In this document: positions 1-9,200 of the stretch, piece by piece
Layout: each line of letters begins with the position of its first letter
Position numbering within the stretch: position 1 is the stretch's first letter
NCBI RefSeq assembly: GCF_001875655.1
Contig: NZ_MKEQ01000001.1
Coordinates: 1,798,001 to 1,862,000 of the forward strand
Length of the DNA stretch: 64,000 nt
From: Enterobacter hormaechei ATCC 49162
GTDB taxonomy: Bacteria; Pseudomonadota; Gammaproteobacteria; Enterobacterales; Enterobacteriaceae
Direction of reading: 5' to 3'
Position numbers and translations under genes: made by a program
The notes under the pieces: model-generated
The model's database searches: none
What the model was told of the DNA's origin: nothing
What the model saw: the letters and a program-made list of their open reading frames with translations, nothing else

Positions 1-796
1 AAATCTCCCAGGTTCCCGACGAGAGAACCGGCTCATTAACCCCCGCACCGGCACCAAAAAGGGCGAACTGCGTGTCGTGCCCGGCGGAGATCACCGGCAC
101 GCCGCAGGGCAATCCGAGCCTGGATGCCGCGTCGGGCTGCAATTCACCCATCATTTCGCCGGGGGAAACCAGCGGCGGGAAAAGGAAATGAGGGACGCCT
201 GTCTTGCTTAAGATCGTTTCGCTGAAGCGCCGCTGATGGAGATCGAACATCTGGCTGGTACCGGCCATCGTGAGATCGGTCGTCATCTTTCCGGTCAGGC
301 GATGGTTGATAAGCGAGGAGATAAAAAGCCAGGCGTGAGCACGCTGTAACAGTTCGGGATGGTTGTCCTGAAGCCAACGTAACTTATACAACGTGTTAAA
401 ACTAAACTGGCCAACGCCGGTGATCTGCTGTAGCTCAGCCGGAGAGCACGAACGGGCAACCGCCTCCATCACCGGCACGGTGCGGGGGCATTTCCAGCTA
501 ATGATCGGGTAAAGCAGCGCTCCACGCTCATCCACCAGCGCGCCATCCACGCCAAAGGTCGTCACACTCATTCCGCACAGGTCATGCTCGCTCAGCACTG
601 CGCTGATTTTCTGACAACAGACGGCAAAACGTTGCATGATGGCGTCGAGCGACCACTGGTGCCAGGCCGGATTTTCAGCGGCGCTCTCGCTTTCATTTGC
701 CACCGCGGCGCGCGCCACAATATTCCCTTCGGGATCCAGCGCAATGGCGCGCACATTAGTCGCGCCACAATCGAGAACCAGAAAACATTTTTTCAT
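1..796 (-). CDS. fucK: L-fuculokinase, C-terminal part cut by window edge
   Basis: FGGY-family sugar kinase that phosphorylates L-fuculose to L-fuculose 1-phosphate (also D-ribulose to its 1-phosphate) in the cytoplasm. About 265 N-terminal residues are visible. The start [20 protein letters not shown] carries the phosphate-binding DCGATN loop, followed by the [19 protein letters not shown] and [15 protein letters not shown] segments typical of FucK; the reading frame runs off the left edge without a stop. The ATG at 796 has a GGGGA ribosome site just upstream. It lies 49 bases after fucI on the same strand and is presumably co-transcribed with it. Identity rests on recalled close similarity to E. 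coli FucK. Confidence 0.93.
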   Translation of the reverse strand, partial: MKKCFLVLDCGATNVRAIALDPEGNIVARAAVANESESAAENPAWHQWSLDAIMQRFAVCCQKISAVLSEHDLCGMSVTTFGVDGALVDERGALLYPIISWKCPRTVPVMEAVARSCSPAELQQITGVGQFSFNTLYKLRWLQDNHPELLQRAHAWLFISSLINHRLTGKMTTDLTMAGTSQMFDLHQRRFSETILSKTGVPHFLFPPLVSPGEMMGELQPDAASRLGLPCGVPVISAGHDTQFALFGAGAGVNEPVLSSGTWEI

Positions 797-811
797 CGCG
801 GTCCCCACAGG

Positions 812-839
812 CTGCCAGCCCGCCAGAGCAGGCTGGCAG
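812..839 (-). promoter_or_regulatory. Intercistronic hairpin between fucI and fucK
   Basis: CTGCCAGCC at 812-820 pairs perfectly with GGCTGGCAG at 831-839 around a 10-base loop, giving a 9-bp GC-rich stem in the 49 bases between fucI and fucK. No T-tract follows on the minus strand, so it is not a clear terminator; an mRNA-stability or partial-attenuation role for the fucI 3' end is inference. Confidence 0.5.
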
Positions 840-845
840 GCCGGC

Positions 846-2624
846 TTAATGTTTGTATAACGGTCCGTAATTTTCACAGGCGCGGTAATCCTGCCCTTCT
901 GGATCCATACCGTGAGCGCCCCAGGCCGTCGGCCGATAAATCAGCGCCTCCGGCACGTTATGCATGCACACAGGGATGCGCAGCATGGACGCCAGGGTGA
1001 TGAAATCAGCCCCGACGTGCCCGACGGTTAATACCCCGTGGTTAGCGCCCCAGTTCGCCATCACTGAATAGACGTCGCTGAACGGGCCTTTCCCGGTCAG
1101 GCGTGGGGCAAACCAGGTGGTCGGCCAGGTTGAATCGGTGCGCTGATTCAGAATGTCATGCACCTGTTCCGGCAACTCAACGCTCCAGCCTTCCGCTATC
1201 TGTAATACCGGCCCCACACCCTTGATGAGGTTTACGCGGGTCATGGTAAATGGCACGCCACCCCGGGTGAGGAAGTTTGATGAGAAACCGCCCCCGCGGA
1301 AGTATTCATGCACCGCCGGACACCAGTGGGTTGCGGCCAGGCACGCGCTGGCTTCCTGCTCAGTAATGTCCCAGTGCGGTTTCAGGGTCGGTTTTCCCTC
1401 TGCGTCTTTCTGCTCCGCGGTACCGTCCAGCGCCGCAGAGCCGGAGTTGATCAGATGAATAATGCCGTGTTCAGCCCGTCCAGTGAGCTTCTGGCCGGTC
1501 ACACGCTCCACCGACTCCGGCGACCAGTAGGTGCGTACATCAGCAAATATCTGCGCGGTACCGGTCATCAGGTGCCCAAACAGCATCGCTACCCCGTTCA
1601 GGCTGTCATTTTCCGTCGCCACCACGAACGGCTGGCGAATTCCGTTCCAGTCGAAGGAGCTGTTCAGCAGCGCTTCTGCGGTATCGCCATTCGGATAGTG
1701 ATCCGTCCAGTGGCGCTGCCCCTGGAAGCCGGACGCAATGGCGTTATAGCCCAGCGATTCCTCCACGCGGCCCATCGCAGCAAGTTTGGGGTTGCCCTGC
1801 ATCATGTCGCGAATGCACATCGCCATCAGCAGGCTTTCCCGCAAAATCGCGGCATTTTCCTGTTCATTGCGGCGATACTGCGCCGCGTTTTTATCCTCGC
1901 CGAAACGGAAATGTGCTTGCGCCCAGTCCAGGGCCAGCTCAAGTTCTTGTTCGTCGTAAATCTTATGATCGATGCGGCGGCGCAGTTCGGTCATATCCAC
2001 CGCCTGCACCTTCATCCCCAGCCAGGATTCAAAGAAGTTGTGATCGACAATCGAGCCAGCGATCCCCATCGAGACGCCGCCCACCGACAGATAACTTTTC
2101 CCCTTCATGCTGGCGACCGCCAGGCCCGCCCGGGCAAAGCGCAACAGTTTTTCCTCAACGTCTGCCGGGATGGCCTCATCGCCCGCATCCTGTACATCGT
2201 GGCCGTAAATGGAAAACGCCGGGATCCCTTTCTGATTATGCGCCGCCAGCGCCGCCGCAAGGTATACCGCCCCCGGACGCTCGGTGCCGTTAAAGCCCCA
2301 GATCGCTTTCGGGCGCAGCGGATCCATATCTATGGTTTCACTCCCGTAACACCAGCAGGGGGTGACGGTGATCGTCAGACCCACGTGGCACGTGCTGAAC
2401 TTCTCTTCACACGCGGCAGACTCCGCCATTCCGGCAATACAGCTATCAGCAATCACGCACTCGACGGGCGTACCGCAGGGGTGGCGTAATTTTTCACTGA
2501 GTAGCGCCGCCGTGGCTTTCGCCATGTTCATGGTCTGCTCTTCCAGAGACTCGCGTACCCCCATTCGGCGGCCATCAATAACAGGTCGAATGCCAATCCG
2601 GGGTAACGCTTTTATCGTTTTCAT
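846..2624 (-). CDS. fucI: L-fucose isomerase
   Basis: Cytoplasmic Mn-dependent ketol isomerase converting L-fucose to L-fuculose; the family also converts D-arabinose to D-ribulose. The protein is 592 residues against 591 in E. coli. The metal-ligand glutamate and aspartate (E337/D361 in E. coli) fall at E338 in ATENDSLNG and D362 in [11 protein letters not shown]. The start [20 protein letters not shown] is the family N-terminus. It is first in a minus-strand fucI-fucK operon, transcribed away from the ABC importer genes, and its promoter region carries a CRP site and a palindromic operator. No truncation or frameshift is seen. Confidence 0.96.
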   Translation of the reverse strand: MKTIKALPRIGIRPVIDGRRMGVRESLEEQTMNMAKATAALLSEKLRHPCGTPVECVIADSCIAGMAESAACEEKFSTCHVGLTITVTPCWCYGSETIDMDPLRPKAIWGFNGTERPGAVYLAAALAAHNQKGIPAFSIYGHDVQDAGDEAIPADVEEKLLRFARAGLAVASMKGKSYLSVGGVSMGIAGSIVDHNFFESWLGMKVQAVDMTELRRRIDHKIYDEQELELALDWAQAHFRFGEDKNAAQYRRNEQENAAILRESLLMAMCIRDMMQGNPKLAAMGRVEESLGYNAIASGFQGQRHWTDHYPNGDTAEALLNSSFDWNGIRQPFVVATENDSLNGVAMLFGHLMTGTAQIFADVRTYWSPESVERVTGQKLTGRAEHGIIHLINSGSAALDGTAEQKDAEGKPTLKPHWDITEQEASACLAATHWCPAVHEYFRGGGFSSNFLTRGGVPFTMTRVNLIKGVGPVLQIAEGWSVELPEQVHDILNQRTDSTWPTTWFAPRLTGKGPFSDVYSVMANWGANHGVLTVGHVGADFITLASMLRIPVCMHNVPEALIYRPTAWGAHGMDPEGQDYRACENYGPLYKH

Positions 2625-2718
2625 AGCCCTTCCTCACGTTGGTTAACCTATCCGTCTCAGGGGGCATCGCCGTGAAAAAGCGCCCGGGCAGCACCGTGAA
2701 CGGAAAGCGGTGAAATTT

Positions 2719-2734
2719 GCTAACTCGAATTAGC
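2719..2734. promoter_or_regulatory. Candidate LacI-type operator, fucI side
   Basis: GCTAACTCGAATTAGC is an almost perfect palindrome centred on CG, the usual symmetry of LacI-family operators. A second copy with the same arms lies at 2958-2973. This copy overlaps the inferred -10 and start site of the fucI promoter, where a bound repressor would block transcription. The likely binder is the LacI-type protein encoded at 8178-9173; that pairing is inference from proximity and site symmetry. Confidence 0.7.
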
Positions 2735-2761
2735 TTAGGGTTCACTCTAAAAATGAGACAA
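2732..2761 (-). promoter_or_regulatory. Candidate fucI-fucK promoter
   Basis: On the minus strand a -35 TTGTCT (2756-2761) and a weak -10 TAAGCT (2732-2737) are separated by 18 bases. The expected start near 2725 places the CRP site centre about 61 bases upstream, the class I position, and puts the operator over the -10 and start. The -10 is poor, as expected for an activator-dependent promoter. Assigned by inspection only. Confidence 0.4.
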
Positions 2762-2778
2762 GGTAAATGTGCAGGATC

Positions 2779-2794
2779 TGTGAGCAAATTCACG
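2779..2794. promoter_or_regulatory. Candidate CRP-cAMP site
   Basis: TGTGAGCAAATTCACG matches the CRP core TGTGA-N6-TCACA at 9 of 10 positions. It lies between the two divergent sugar operons and nearer to fucI, at about -61 from its inferred start. A weaker half-matching site (TTTGC-ACGACG-TCACA) is at 2884-2899, on the side of the ABC operon. Catabolite control of a sugar locus is expected; no binding was tested. Confidence 0.65.
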
Positions 2795-2957
2795 ATGAGA
2801 GGTCAAAATTCGATCAGCGTCAGGTATTACGATTCAGCAAAATTAAAATATATTTTTTAAATTCAATCAAATAACAAAATACCTTTGCACGACGTCACAA
2901 TTTGAATACAAATGATTTGGCTAAATTATGACCCTAAAATAGCTTTTAAGGACGAAA

Positions 2958-2973
2958 GCTAAGTCGAGTTAGC
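2958..2973. promoter_or_regulatory. Candidate LacI-type operator, ABC-operon side
   Basis: GCTAAGTCGAGTTAGC repeats the arms GCTAA/TTAGC and TCGA core of the site at 2719-2734; TTA follows the right arm in both copies. The centres are 239 bases apart. It lies 60 bases before the ATPase start and just downstream of a -10-like TAAAAT at 2935-2940, so a bound repressor would block the plus-strand operon. Two matching sites in one divergent region make chance unlikely. Confidence 0.7.
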
Positions 2974-3032
2974 TTATTAACCACATCACTGTGCCTTGTG
3001 ATTCATTGCCTTTCCAACACAGGAATTTTGCA

Positions 3033-4532
3033 ATGTCAGAGACTCTTATTCAGATGACGCGCATCACCAAACGCTTTCCCGGCGTGCTGGCGCTGAATCA
3101 GGTTGATTTCGATTTACGCCGCGGCGAAGTTCATGCCCTGTTAGGTGAAAATGGTGCCGGAAAATCGACGCTAATGAAAATATTGTCCGGTGTTTACCAG
3201 CCCGATGCCGGTGAAATTCGCTTTGAAGGGCAATCCATATCATTCAGCGATCCGCTAAGTGCTCAGCACGCAGGTATTACGATTATCCATCAGGAATTTA
3301 ATCTCTTTCCCGATTTAACCGTGGAAGAAAATATCTTTATTGGCCGTGAGTTCTGCAAAAATAGTCGCTGGCAGTTAGATAAACGCGCCCAGCGACAGGC
3401 AGTTGAGAAAATACTGCACACGCTGAATTTAAAAATCGCCCCTGACACCCGCGTCAGTGAATTAACCGTAGCCCAGCAGCAGATGGTGGAAATTGCCAAA
3501 GCGATTTCGGTTAATGCCAAAGTGCTGATCATGGATGAACCCACAGCCGCCCTGACTGAAAGTGAAATTGAGAGTCTGTTTGACGTCACGCGGATGCTCA
3601 AGGCTCAGGGCACGGGGATTGTCTATATTTCGCACCGTCTGGAAGAGCTGGCGCTGATCGCCGATCGCGCCACCGTCATGCGCGACGGACAATACATCGC
3701 CACCGTGGATTACGAAACGGTCCAGATTGGCGAGCTTATCGCCATGATGGTTGGCCGCAATCTCGATAACATCTACCCAAAACGCCCGCCGCCTCAGCGT
3801 AGAGAAAAAGTGCTGGAGGTGAACGGCCTGTCGCGTAACGGCGTACTGCATGACATCACCTTCACCCTCTGGCGCGGTGAGATCCTCGGCCTCGCTGGCT
3901 TAATGGGCTCAGGCCGAACGGAACTGGGCCGTGCCCTGTTCGGTGCCGATGCGATCGACGGCGGTACCCTGACGCTGAACGGTATCCCCACCCGAATTAA
4001 AGACGTGGCTGACGCCATTGAAAAAGGCATCAGCTATTTAACAGAAGACCGCAAAAAAGAGGGACTCGCCCTCGGCCTTTCCGTTGAGATGAACATTATG
4101 CTCGGCAATTATCCGGACTACGCCGGTGCCGCGGGTCATGTCAACGAAAAACGCTGCCGGGAGGCCAGCCAGAAACTGGTGGATGCACTGCGAATAAAAA
4201 CGCCGCATCTGGAACAGGCGGCACTGAATTTAAGCGGCGGTAATCAACAGAAGATCATTATTGCCCGCTGGGTCTGTAAAGACACCGATATTTTAATTTT
4301 TGATGAGCCAACCCGGGGAATTGATGTCGGCGCCAGGCGGGAAATTTATGAATTAATGAACCGCCTTGTCGCGAAAGGTAAATCGATCATCATGATTTCA
4401 TCCGAACTGCCGGAAGTATTAGGAATGTGCGACCGCATACTCGTGATGCGCAGCGGCCGCATAGCCGGTGAAATAGAGGCTGAGCACGCCACCCAGGAAA
4501 AAATCATGCAATACGCCACGCTGGAGGATTAA
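3033..4532 (+). CDS. Sugar ABC importer, ATP-binding protein (RbsA/XylG type)
   Basis: A 499-residue cytoplasmic ATPase with two fused nucleotide-binding domains, the architecture of ribose/xylose-type carbohydrate importers. Domain 1 has Walker A GENGAGKST (38-46), Q-loop HQEFNLFP, a degenerate signature LTVAQQQ and Walker B VLIMDEPTAAL. Domain 2 has an altered Walker A (GLMGSGRTE), a canonical LSGGNQQK signature and ILIFDEPTRGID, as usual in this subfamily. I start at 3033 (MSETLIQ) because AGGAA precedes it; the frame also allows 2991, which would add 14 unlikely residues. The permease follows two bases after its stop. The substrate cannot be read from the ATPase; context suggests L-fucose, D-arabinose or a related sugar. 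Confidence 0.9.
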   Translation: MSETLIQMTRITKRFPGVLALNQVDFDLRRGEVHALLGENGAGKSTLMKILSGVYQPDAGEIRFEGQSISFSDPLSAQHAGITIIHQEFNLFPDLTVEENIFIGREFCKNSRWQLDKRAQRQAVEKILHTLNLKIAPDTRVSELTVAQQQMVEIAKAISVNAKVLIMDEPTAALTESEIESLFDVTRMLKAQGTGIVYISHRLEELALIADRATVMRDGQYIATVDYETVQIGELIAMMVGRNLDNIYPKRPPPQRREKVLEVNGLSRNGVLHDITFTLWRGEILGLAGLMGSGRTELGRALFGADAIDGGTLTLNGIPTRIKDVADAIEKGISYLTEDRKKEGLALGLSVEMNIMLGNYPDYAGAAGHVNEKRCREASQKLVDALRIKTPHLEQAALNLSGGNQQKIIIARWVCKDTDILIFDEPTRGIDVGARREIYELMNRLVAKGKSIIMISSELPEVLGMCDRILVMRSGRIAGEIEAEHATQEKIMQYATLED

Positions 4533-4534
4533 TC

Positions 4535-5518
4535 ATGCCCGTTACCGTTCCATCGCCGCAAAGCGGAAACCCTACGATGAAAATAAATAAAGCGCTCCTG
4601 ATGCGTCTGGCGCCCCTTTTAAGTCTGGTGCTGCTGGTTCTGTTTTTCAGCTTCAGCTCACCGTTCTTCTTTAATACTGAAAATATCATGACTATCGCCC
4701 TGCAAACGGCGGTGATTGGCATCATGGCCATTGGCGTGACCTTTGTGATTATTACCGCCGGGATCGACCTGTCACTCGGATCGGTGGTGGCGTTCTCCGG
4801 TGTTGCCGTTGGCATAACCGCCGGGTTTGGTATGCCGCTGCCGGTCTGTATTCTGGCGGGCGTGCTGGCCGGTGGCGTATGCGGGTATGTGAACGCCTTT
4901 CTGGTCACCAAAATGACCATTCCACCGTTTATTGCCACCCTCGGCCTGATGATGTCGGTACGCGGCATCAATATGGTGATGACCGATGGCCGCGCGATCT
5001 ATTTTTCTGACTACCCACAGTTCAAGCTGCTGGCGCAGGGTCGCCTGTTCGACATTCTGCCTTATCCGGTGTTCTACCTGGTCATCGTGGCGCTGATCGC
5101 CATGTGGATCCTGAAGAAAACGGTGATGGGCCGCTATATCTACGCAGTCGGCAGCAATGAAACGGCGGCACATCTTTCCGGGATCAACGTCCAGCGCGTG
5201 AAAATTTTCGTTTACGCCTTCTGCGGTCTGTTAACCGGCGTGGCCGGGGTGATCCTCGCCTCTCGTCTCAACTCCGGCCAGCCAACCGTAGGCGTGGGTT
5301 ATGAGCTGGAAGCTATTGCGGCGGTCGTGATCGGCGGGACCAGTCTGATGGGCGGCGTGGGCACCATTGGCGGCACCATCATAGGCGCGTTCATTATGAG
5401 CGTGCTGAAGAACGGCCTCAATCTCATGGGCGTGTCCCAGTTCTGGCAGATGGTGGCAATGGGCGTGGTCGTCGTTGCCGCCGTCTACCTGGACACGTTA
5501 CGTAAAAGAATGCGTTAG
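4535..5518 (+). CDS. Sugar ABC importer, permease (RbsC type)
   Basis: Inner-membrane subunit of the importer, 327 residues, with many hydrophobic helices from residue ~18 onward and the family motif VVIGGTSLMGGVGTIGGT near residues 267-284. It pairs with the ATPase ending two bases upstream and the binding protein 46 bases downstream. The start at 4535 is supported by GGAGG about seven bases before it; an internal ATG at 4577 would remove a short polar N-terminus and has a weaker ribosome site. The composition matches neighbouring genes. Confidence 0.9.
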   Translation: MPVTVPSPQSGNPTMKINKALLMRLAPLLSLVLLVLFFSFSSPFFFNTENIMTIALQTAVIGIMAIGVTFVIITAGIDLSLGSVVAFSGVAVGITAGFGMPLPVCILAGVLAGGVCGYVNAFLVTKMTIPPFIATLGLMMSVRGINMVMTDGRAIYFSDYPQFKLLAQGRLFDILPYPVFYLVIVALIAMWILKKTVMGRYIYAVGSNETAAHLSGINVQRVKIFVYAFCGLLTGVAGVILASRLNSGQPTVGVGYELEAIAAVVIGGTSLMGGVGTIGGTIIGAFIMSVLKNGLNLMGVSQFWQMVAMGVVVVAAVYLDTLRKRMR

Positions 5519-5564
5519 GTTCTCGATACAACAAGCCCTGCCAACCCTACAACGGAGCAAAATA

Positions 5565-6515
5565 ATGAAAACCAGCCATATCCTGAGCGCCCTGTCGCTC
5601 GTTGCCATCCTGTCCAGCAGCGCGCTGGCCAAAGATTTAAACCTGCCGGTGGTCAGTAAAGGTTACCAGCACGAATTCTGGCAGACGGTCAAAATGGGGA
5701 CGGAAGCTGCCGCAAAAGAGTTAGGTGATAAAACCAGCTACGTTGGCCCTGCCGATGAAACGCAAATCGCCGAGCAGATCCAGCTAGTCGAAAACACCAT
5801 GGCACAAAAGCCAAACGGCCTGTTGCTGGCTGCCCTTGATGCAAACGCCCTTGCCCCGCTGGTGGAAACCGCCAACAGCCGGGGGATCAAAGTGGTGACC
5901 TTCGACTCAGGCGTGAACTCCGATATCCCGGCCAGCTTTGTCGCCACCAATAACCGTAAGGCGGGCGCACAGGCGGCGGATGCGCTGGCGGAGCAGGTTG
6001 GCCAGAAGGGGAAAGTGGGTATTATCGCCCACGTAGCGGGGACGACGTCAGCCATTGAGCGCTCCGAAGGGTTCAGCGAGCGGATGAAAGAGAAGTACCC
6101 GAATATTCAGGTTCTGCCAGTGCAATACAGCGATGGCGACCCGCAAAAAGCGATGGATAAAACCATTGATATGGTTCAGGCCAACCCGGATATCGCCGGT
6201 ATTTATGCCACCAATGAAGGCTCAACCCTGGGCGTTGCGAACGCTATCGACAGCCAGAATCTGAAGGGCAAAGTGAAAGTCATCGGTTTTGACAGCACTG
6301 AAGCCATCATTAACTTCCTCAAAAACGGCGTGATTCAGGGCTTCGTGGTGCAGGATGCGTACCAGATTGGTTATCAGGGCATAAAAGCGCTGAACGCGGT
6401 AATTTCCGGACAAACGGTAGCGAAAGAAATTGATATTCCAGTGAAATATGTCAATGCGCAGAATATCAACACCCCTGAAATTGATAAACTGTTACATCCA
6501 TTTGGTAAAAAATAA
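5565..6515 (+). CDS. Sugar ABC importer, periplasmic binding protein (RbsB type)
   Basis: Exported sugar-binding protein of 316 residues. Residues 1-22 form a signal peptide (MKTSHILSALSLVAILSSSA, cleavage after SALA before KDLNLPVV). The mature part has the type I periplasmic fold signatures: KGYQHEFWQTVKMGTE, a VTFDSGV strand, VATNNRKAGAQAA and GIYATNEGSTLGVANA. The start at 5565 has GGAG upstream; an extended frame from 5475 overlaps the permease and would bury the signal peptide. Third gene of the import operon. Ligand unknown, inferred to be L-fucose or a similar deoxy- or pentose sugar from the neighbouring catabolic genes. Confidence 0.9.
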   Translation: MKTSHILSALSLVAILSSSALAKDLNLPVVSKGYQHEFWQTVKMGTEAAAKELGDKTSYVGPADETQIAEQIQLVENTMAQKPNGLLLAALDANALAPLVETANSRGIKVVTFDSGVNSDIPASFVATNNRKAGAQAADALAEQVGQKGKVGIIAHVAGTTSAIERSEGFSERMKEKYPNIQVLPVQYSDGDPQKAMDKTIDMVQANPDIAGIYATNEGSTLGVANAIDSQNLKGKVKVIGFDSTEAIINFLKNGVIQGFVVQDAYQIGYQGIKALNAVISGQTVAKEIDIPVKYVNAQNINTPEIDKLLHPFGKK

Positions 6516-6526
6516 GGATGTTCATG

Positions 6527-8116
6527 ATGCGTGACGGCTATTTTCTCGGGGTCGATGTGGGTTCAGCCAGCGTGCGTGCAGGGCTTTACTCTGCGCAAGG
6601 CGCGCGGTTGAGCTTCGCGACTCGTCCGATTTCGCAGTTTCACGCCAGCAACGCGCGGGTGGAACAATCCTCTGCGGAGATCTGGCAGCAGGTTTGCGCG
6701 GTGGTGCGGGAAGCCGTCGCCTCCTCTGGGATCTCACCCGACGCCATTCGTTCGATTGGCTTCGACGCTACGTGCTCACTGGTCGCGCTGGATGCGGACG
6801 GTAACGGCCTGAGTGTCTCCCCGGACAGCCCGGCCTCGCAGGACATCATTATGTGGATGGATCATCGTGCTCGCGAAGAGACCGTTCGCATCAATGCCAC
6901 ACGCGACCCGGCCCTGTGCTACGTGGGCGGCGAGGTGAGTATTGAGATGGAACTGCCCAAACTGCTGTGGTTGCAGCGGCACCATCCTGACACCTGGGAT
7001 CGGGCCTGGCGTTTTTTCGACCTGGCCGATTTTCTGGTCTGGAAAGCGACGGGCCAGGACGCCGCCAGCCTGTGCACCCTCACCTGTAAATGGAACTACC
7101 TTGCGCATGAGGCGCGGTTCAGCGAGTCGCTGCTCAGGGATGTGGGGCTGGAAACCTTACTGACAAAAATTCCCGATACTATTCTGGACGTTGCTGAATG
7201 CGTCGGGAAACTCAGCCCGCAGGCAGCGCAAGCGCTGGGTTTGCACGAAGAAGTGGTGGTGGCAAGCGGCATGATCGATGCCCACGCGGGTGGCGTAGCG
7301 CTGACTGGATCCCATCCGGAAGGCACGCTGGCGCTCATCAGCGGGACCTCGAACTGCCACATGCTCGCAAGTCAGACGGAGATCCACACGCCCGGCGTCT
7401 GGGGGCCTTACTGGAGCGCCATGCTGCCGGGCTACTGGCTGACGGAGGGCGGGCAAAGTGCCGCCGGGGCGCTGGTGGACTGGACGTTGCGCGAGCACGG
7501 CGCCAGTGCAGACCTGTTTGCCAAAGCAGAAGCGGCACAACGTCATCCGGTGGCGCTGCTCAACGACTGGGTAGCCGCACTAGAGCAGGAAGAGAAGTAT
7601 CCCACCCGCAACCTGCACATTCTGGCCGATCACCACGGCAACCGTTCGCCGCGTTCGCGTCCGGATGCGCGGGGCAGCGTGGTCGGCCTGACATTAGAAA
7701 CCGGTGAACGCGCGCTGGCGAGGCTCTATCTGGCCACGCTACAGGCCATCGCCTATGGCACGCGACACATTATGGATACCCTGAAACACCACGGGCACAG
7801 CTTGTCGCGCATTGTCATTTGTGGCGGAGCCACCCATAACCGGCTCTGGCTGCGGGAGTATGCCGATGCCACGGGCTGCGATATCCATCTTTTAGCCGAA
7901 GAAGATGCCGTCACCCTCGGCGCGGCCATTTGTGGCGCTGTGGCGAGCGGTGCATGGGCAACGCTGACCGACGCTACCCGTGAAATGGTTAAAGCTGGCG
8001 ACATCATCACCCGTCGTCCGGAAACCGCAGCCTTCCACCGGCAAAAATATGAGGCGTACCTGATGCTGTGGACCCAGCAGCAGTCGCTTAATATCCTGAT
8101 GCAGCAGGAAATGTAA
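6527..8116 (+). CDS. FGGY-family pentulose-type carbohydrate kinase
   Basis: A second sugar kinase in the locus, ~529 residues, clearly different from FucK. It starts DGYFLGVDVGSASVRAGLYS (phosphate-1 loop) and has FDATCSLVALD, IMWMDHRA, GMIDAHAGGVAL, ALISGTSNCHM and the adenosine loop ICGGATHNRLWLREYADATG. These match the FGGY pentulose-kinase group that includes eukaryotic D-ribulokinases (recalled, not searched). AAGGA at 6514-6518 overlaps the first ATG at 6518, so I prefer the ATG at 6527; 6524 is also possible. It lies 11 bases after the binding protein, within the operon. A D-ribulose substrate, formed by FucI from D-arabinose, is a plausible inference. Confidence 0.85.
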   Translation: MRDGYFLGVDVGSASVRAGLYSAQGARLSFATRPISQFHASNARVEQSSAEIWQQVCAVVREAVASSGISPDAIRSIGFDATCSLVALDADGNGLSVSPDSPASQDIIMWMDHRAREETVRINATRDPALCYVGGEVSIEMELPKLLWLQRHHPDTWDRAWRFFDLADFLVWKATGQDAASLCTLTCKWNYLAHEARFSESLLRDVGLETLLTKIPDTILDVAECVGKLSPQAAQALGLHEEVVVASGMIDAHAGGVALTGSHPEGTLALISGTSNCHMLASQTEIHTPGVWGPYWSAMLPGYWLTEGGQSAAGALVDWTLREHGASADLFAKAEAAQRHPVALLNDWVAALEQEEKYPTRNLHILADHHGNRSPRSRPDARGSVVGLTLETGERALARLYLATLQAIAYGTRHIMDTLKHHGHSLSRIVICGGATHNRLWLREYADATGCDIHLLAEEDAVTLGAAICGAVASGAWATLTDATREMVKAGDIITRRPETAAFHRQKYEAYLMLWTQQQSLNILMQQEM

Positions 8117-8177
8117 TGGCAGGATGCATATGCTTTATCAGCAGTTTTTTACGTACGTTAAGGATTGAGGCGTAGCA

Positions 8178-9173
8178 ATGGCCAAAACAGTTGAACAGAT
8201 AGCGAAGGATCTGAATTTATCCGTCACCACCGTGCGGCTGGTACTGGGCGGAAAAGCCGAACAGTACCGAATCAGTGTGAAAACACAGTCCCGAATTAAT
8301 GAACACGTTGAGCGCTTCGGCTATACCCTCAACCATTCGGCACGCAGTCTTAAGCTAAACAAAACCGAGACGCTGGGGCTTATCGTGCCCAACATCTCGA
8401 ACGTGTTCTTTGCAACCCTCGCCGAGAAACTCGAACTGCGCTGCCGCCGTTCGGGCTACCAGCTGATGATCAGCTGTACTTACAACGATGTGGATTACGA
8501 AAATAAGCTGGTGAAAGCCCTGATGGCGCGCAACGTGGACGGCTTGTTTATCGTTCCCTCGACGCTGGAAAACCAGCAGCATCATTTGCGGCAGATCCAA
8601 AAACCCCTGGTGCTCCTCGACCGGGATTTTGGCTTTACTGACAACGCGCTGGTTGAGAGTCATAACGAGGCCGGGGGGGATGAACTGGCCCGGAACATGC
8701 TGGCAGAGAGTAAAACGCCGCTCTGGTTCCTGGTGGGCGATACCGCCCTGCCCAGCATTACGGACCGTCTGAACGGCTATTTGCAGGCCCTGAAAGCCGC
8801 CGGTATTCACCACCGCGAATGGGTCATCGAAGGGCCAGACAATACGCCGGAAGGGGGGTATGCCCTGATGGATTCGCTTATCGACAGCCAGGGTGTGCCG
8901 CAGGCGTTTATCGCCTCATCATTACCGGTACTGGAAGGAGCAATCGAAGCCCTGCGCACGCGTACCGGCACCGTGCCCCCACACATAAATATCGGCACCT
9001 TCGATGAGCACCCCATGCTGGGGTTCCTGCCTAACAGCGTCTGGTCCATGCAGCAGGATGAAGATACCTGGGCGGAAAAAGCGTTTGAACTGATGCAGCG
9101 AGCCATCGACGGCGAAGCGGTCAACGAGACGGCGAAAGTCGATATGAAGCTGGTCAAACGTTCCCGCCAGTAA
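8178..9173 (+). CDS. LacI-family transcriptional regulator of the sugar locus
   Basis: DNA-binding repressor-type protein of 331 residues. The N-terminal helix-turn-helix VEQIAKDLNLSVTTVRLVLGG (residues 5-25) is followed by a hinge helix with SARSLKLNKTETLGLIVPNI and a periplasmic-binding-protein-like effector domain (ISNVFFATLAEKLE, DGLFIVPS, LVLLDRDF). The start has GAGG upstream. It lies between the second kinase and fucA on the same strand, so it is probably autoregulated with the importer operon. The two CG-centred palindromes at 2719 and 2958 are the obvious candidate operators. It occupies the role that DeoR-family FucR has in E. coli. Confidence 0.9.
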   Translation: MAKTVEQIAKDLNLSVTTVRLVLGGKAEQYRISVKTQSRINEHVERFGYTLNHSARSLKLNKTETLGLIVPNISNVFFATLAEKLELRCRRSGYQLMISCTYNDVDYENKLVKALMARNVDGLFIVPSTLENQQHHLRQIQKPLVLLDRDFGFTDNALVESHNEAGGDELARNMLAESKTPLWFLVGDTALPSITDRLNGYLQALKAAGIHHREWVIEGPDNTPEGGYALMDSLIDSQGVPQAFIASSLPVLEGAIEALRTRTGTVPPHINIGTFDEHPMLGFLPNSVWSMQQDEDTWAEKAFELMQRAIDGEAVNETAKVDMKLVKRSRQ

Positions 9174-9200
9174 AAATAAAACTGTACCCGGAGAATAAAA

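Noticed and set aside
1308..2489. 393-residue plus-strand open frame
   Set aside because: It is antisense to fucI; the minus-strand product has full family similarity and catalytic residues, so the long frame is a shadow of GC-rich codon use.
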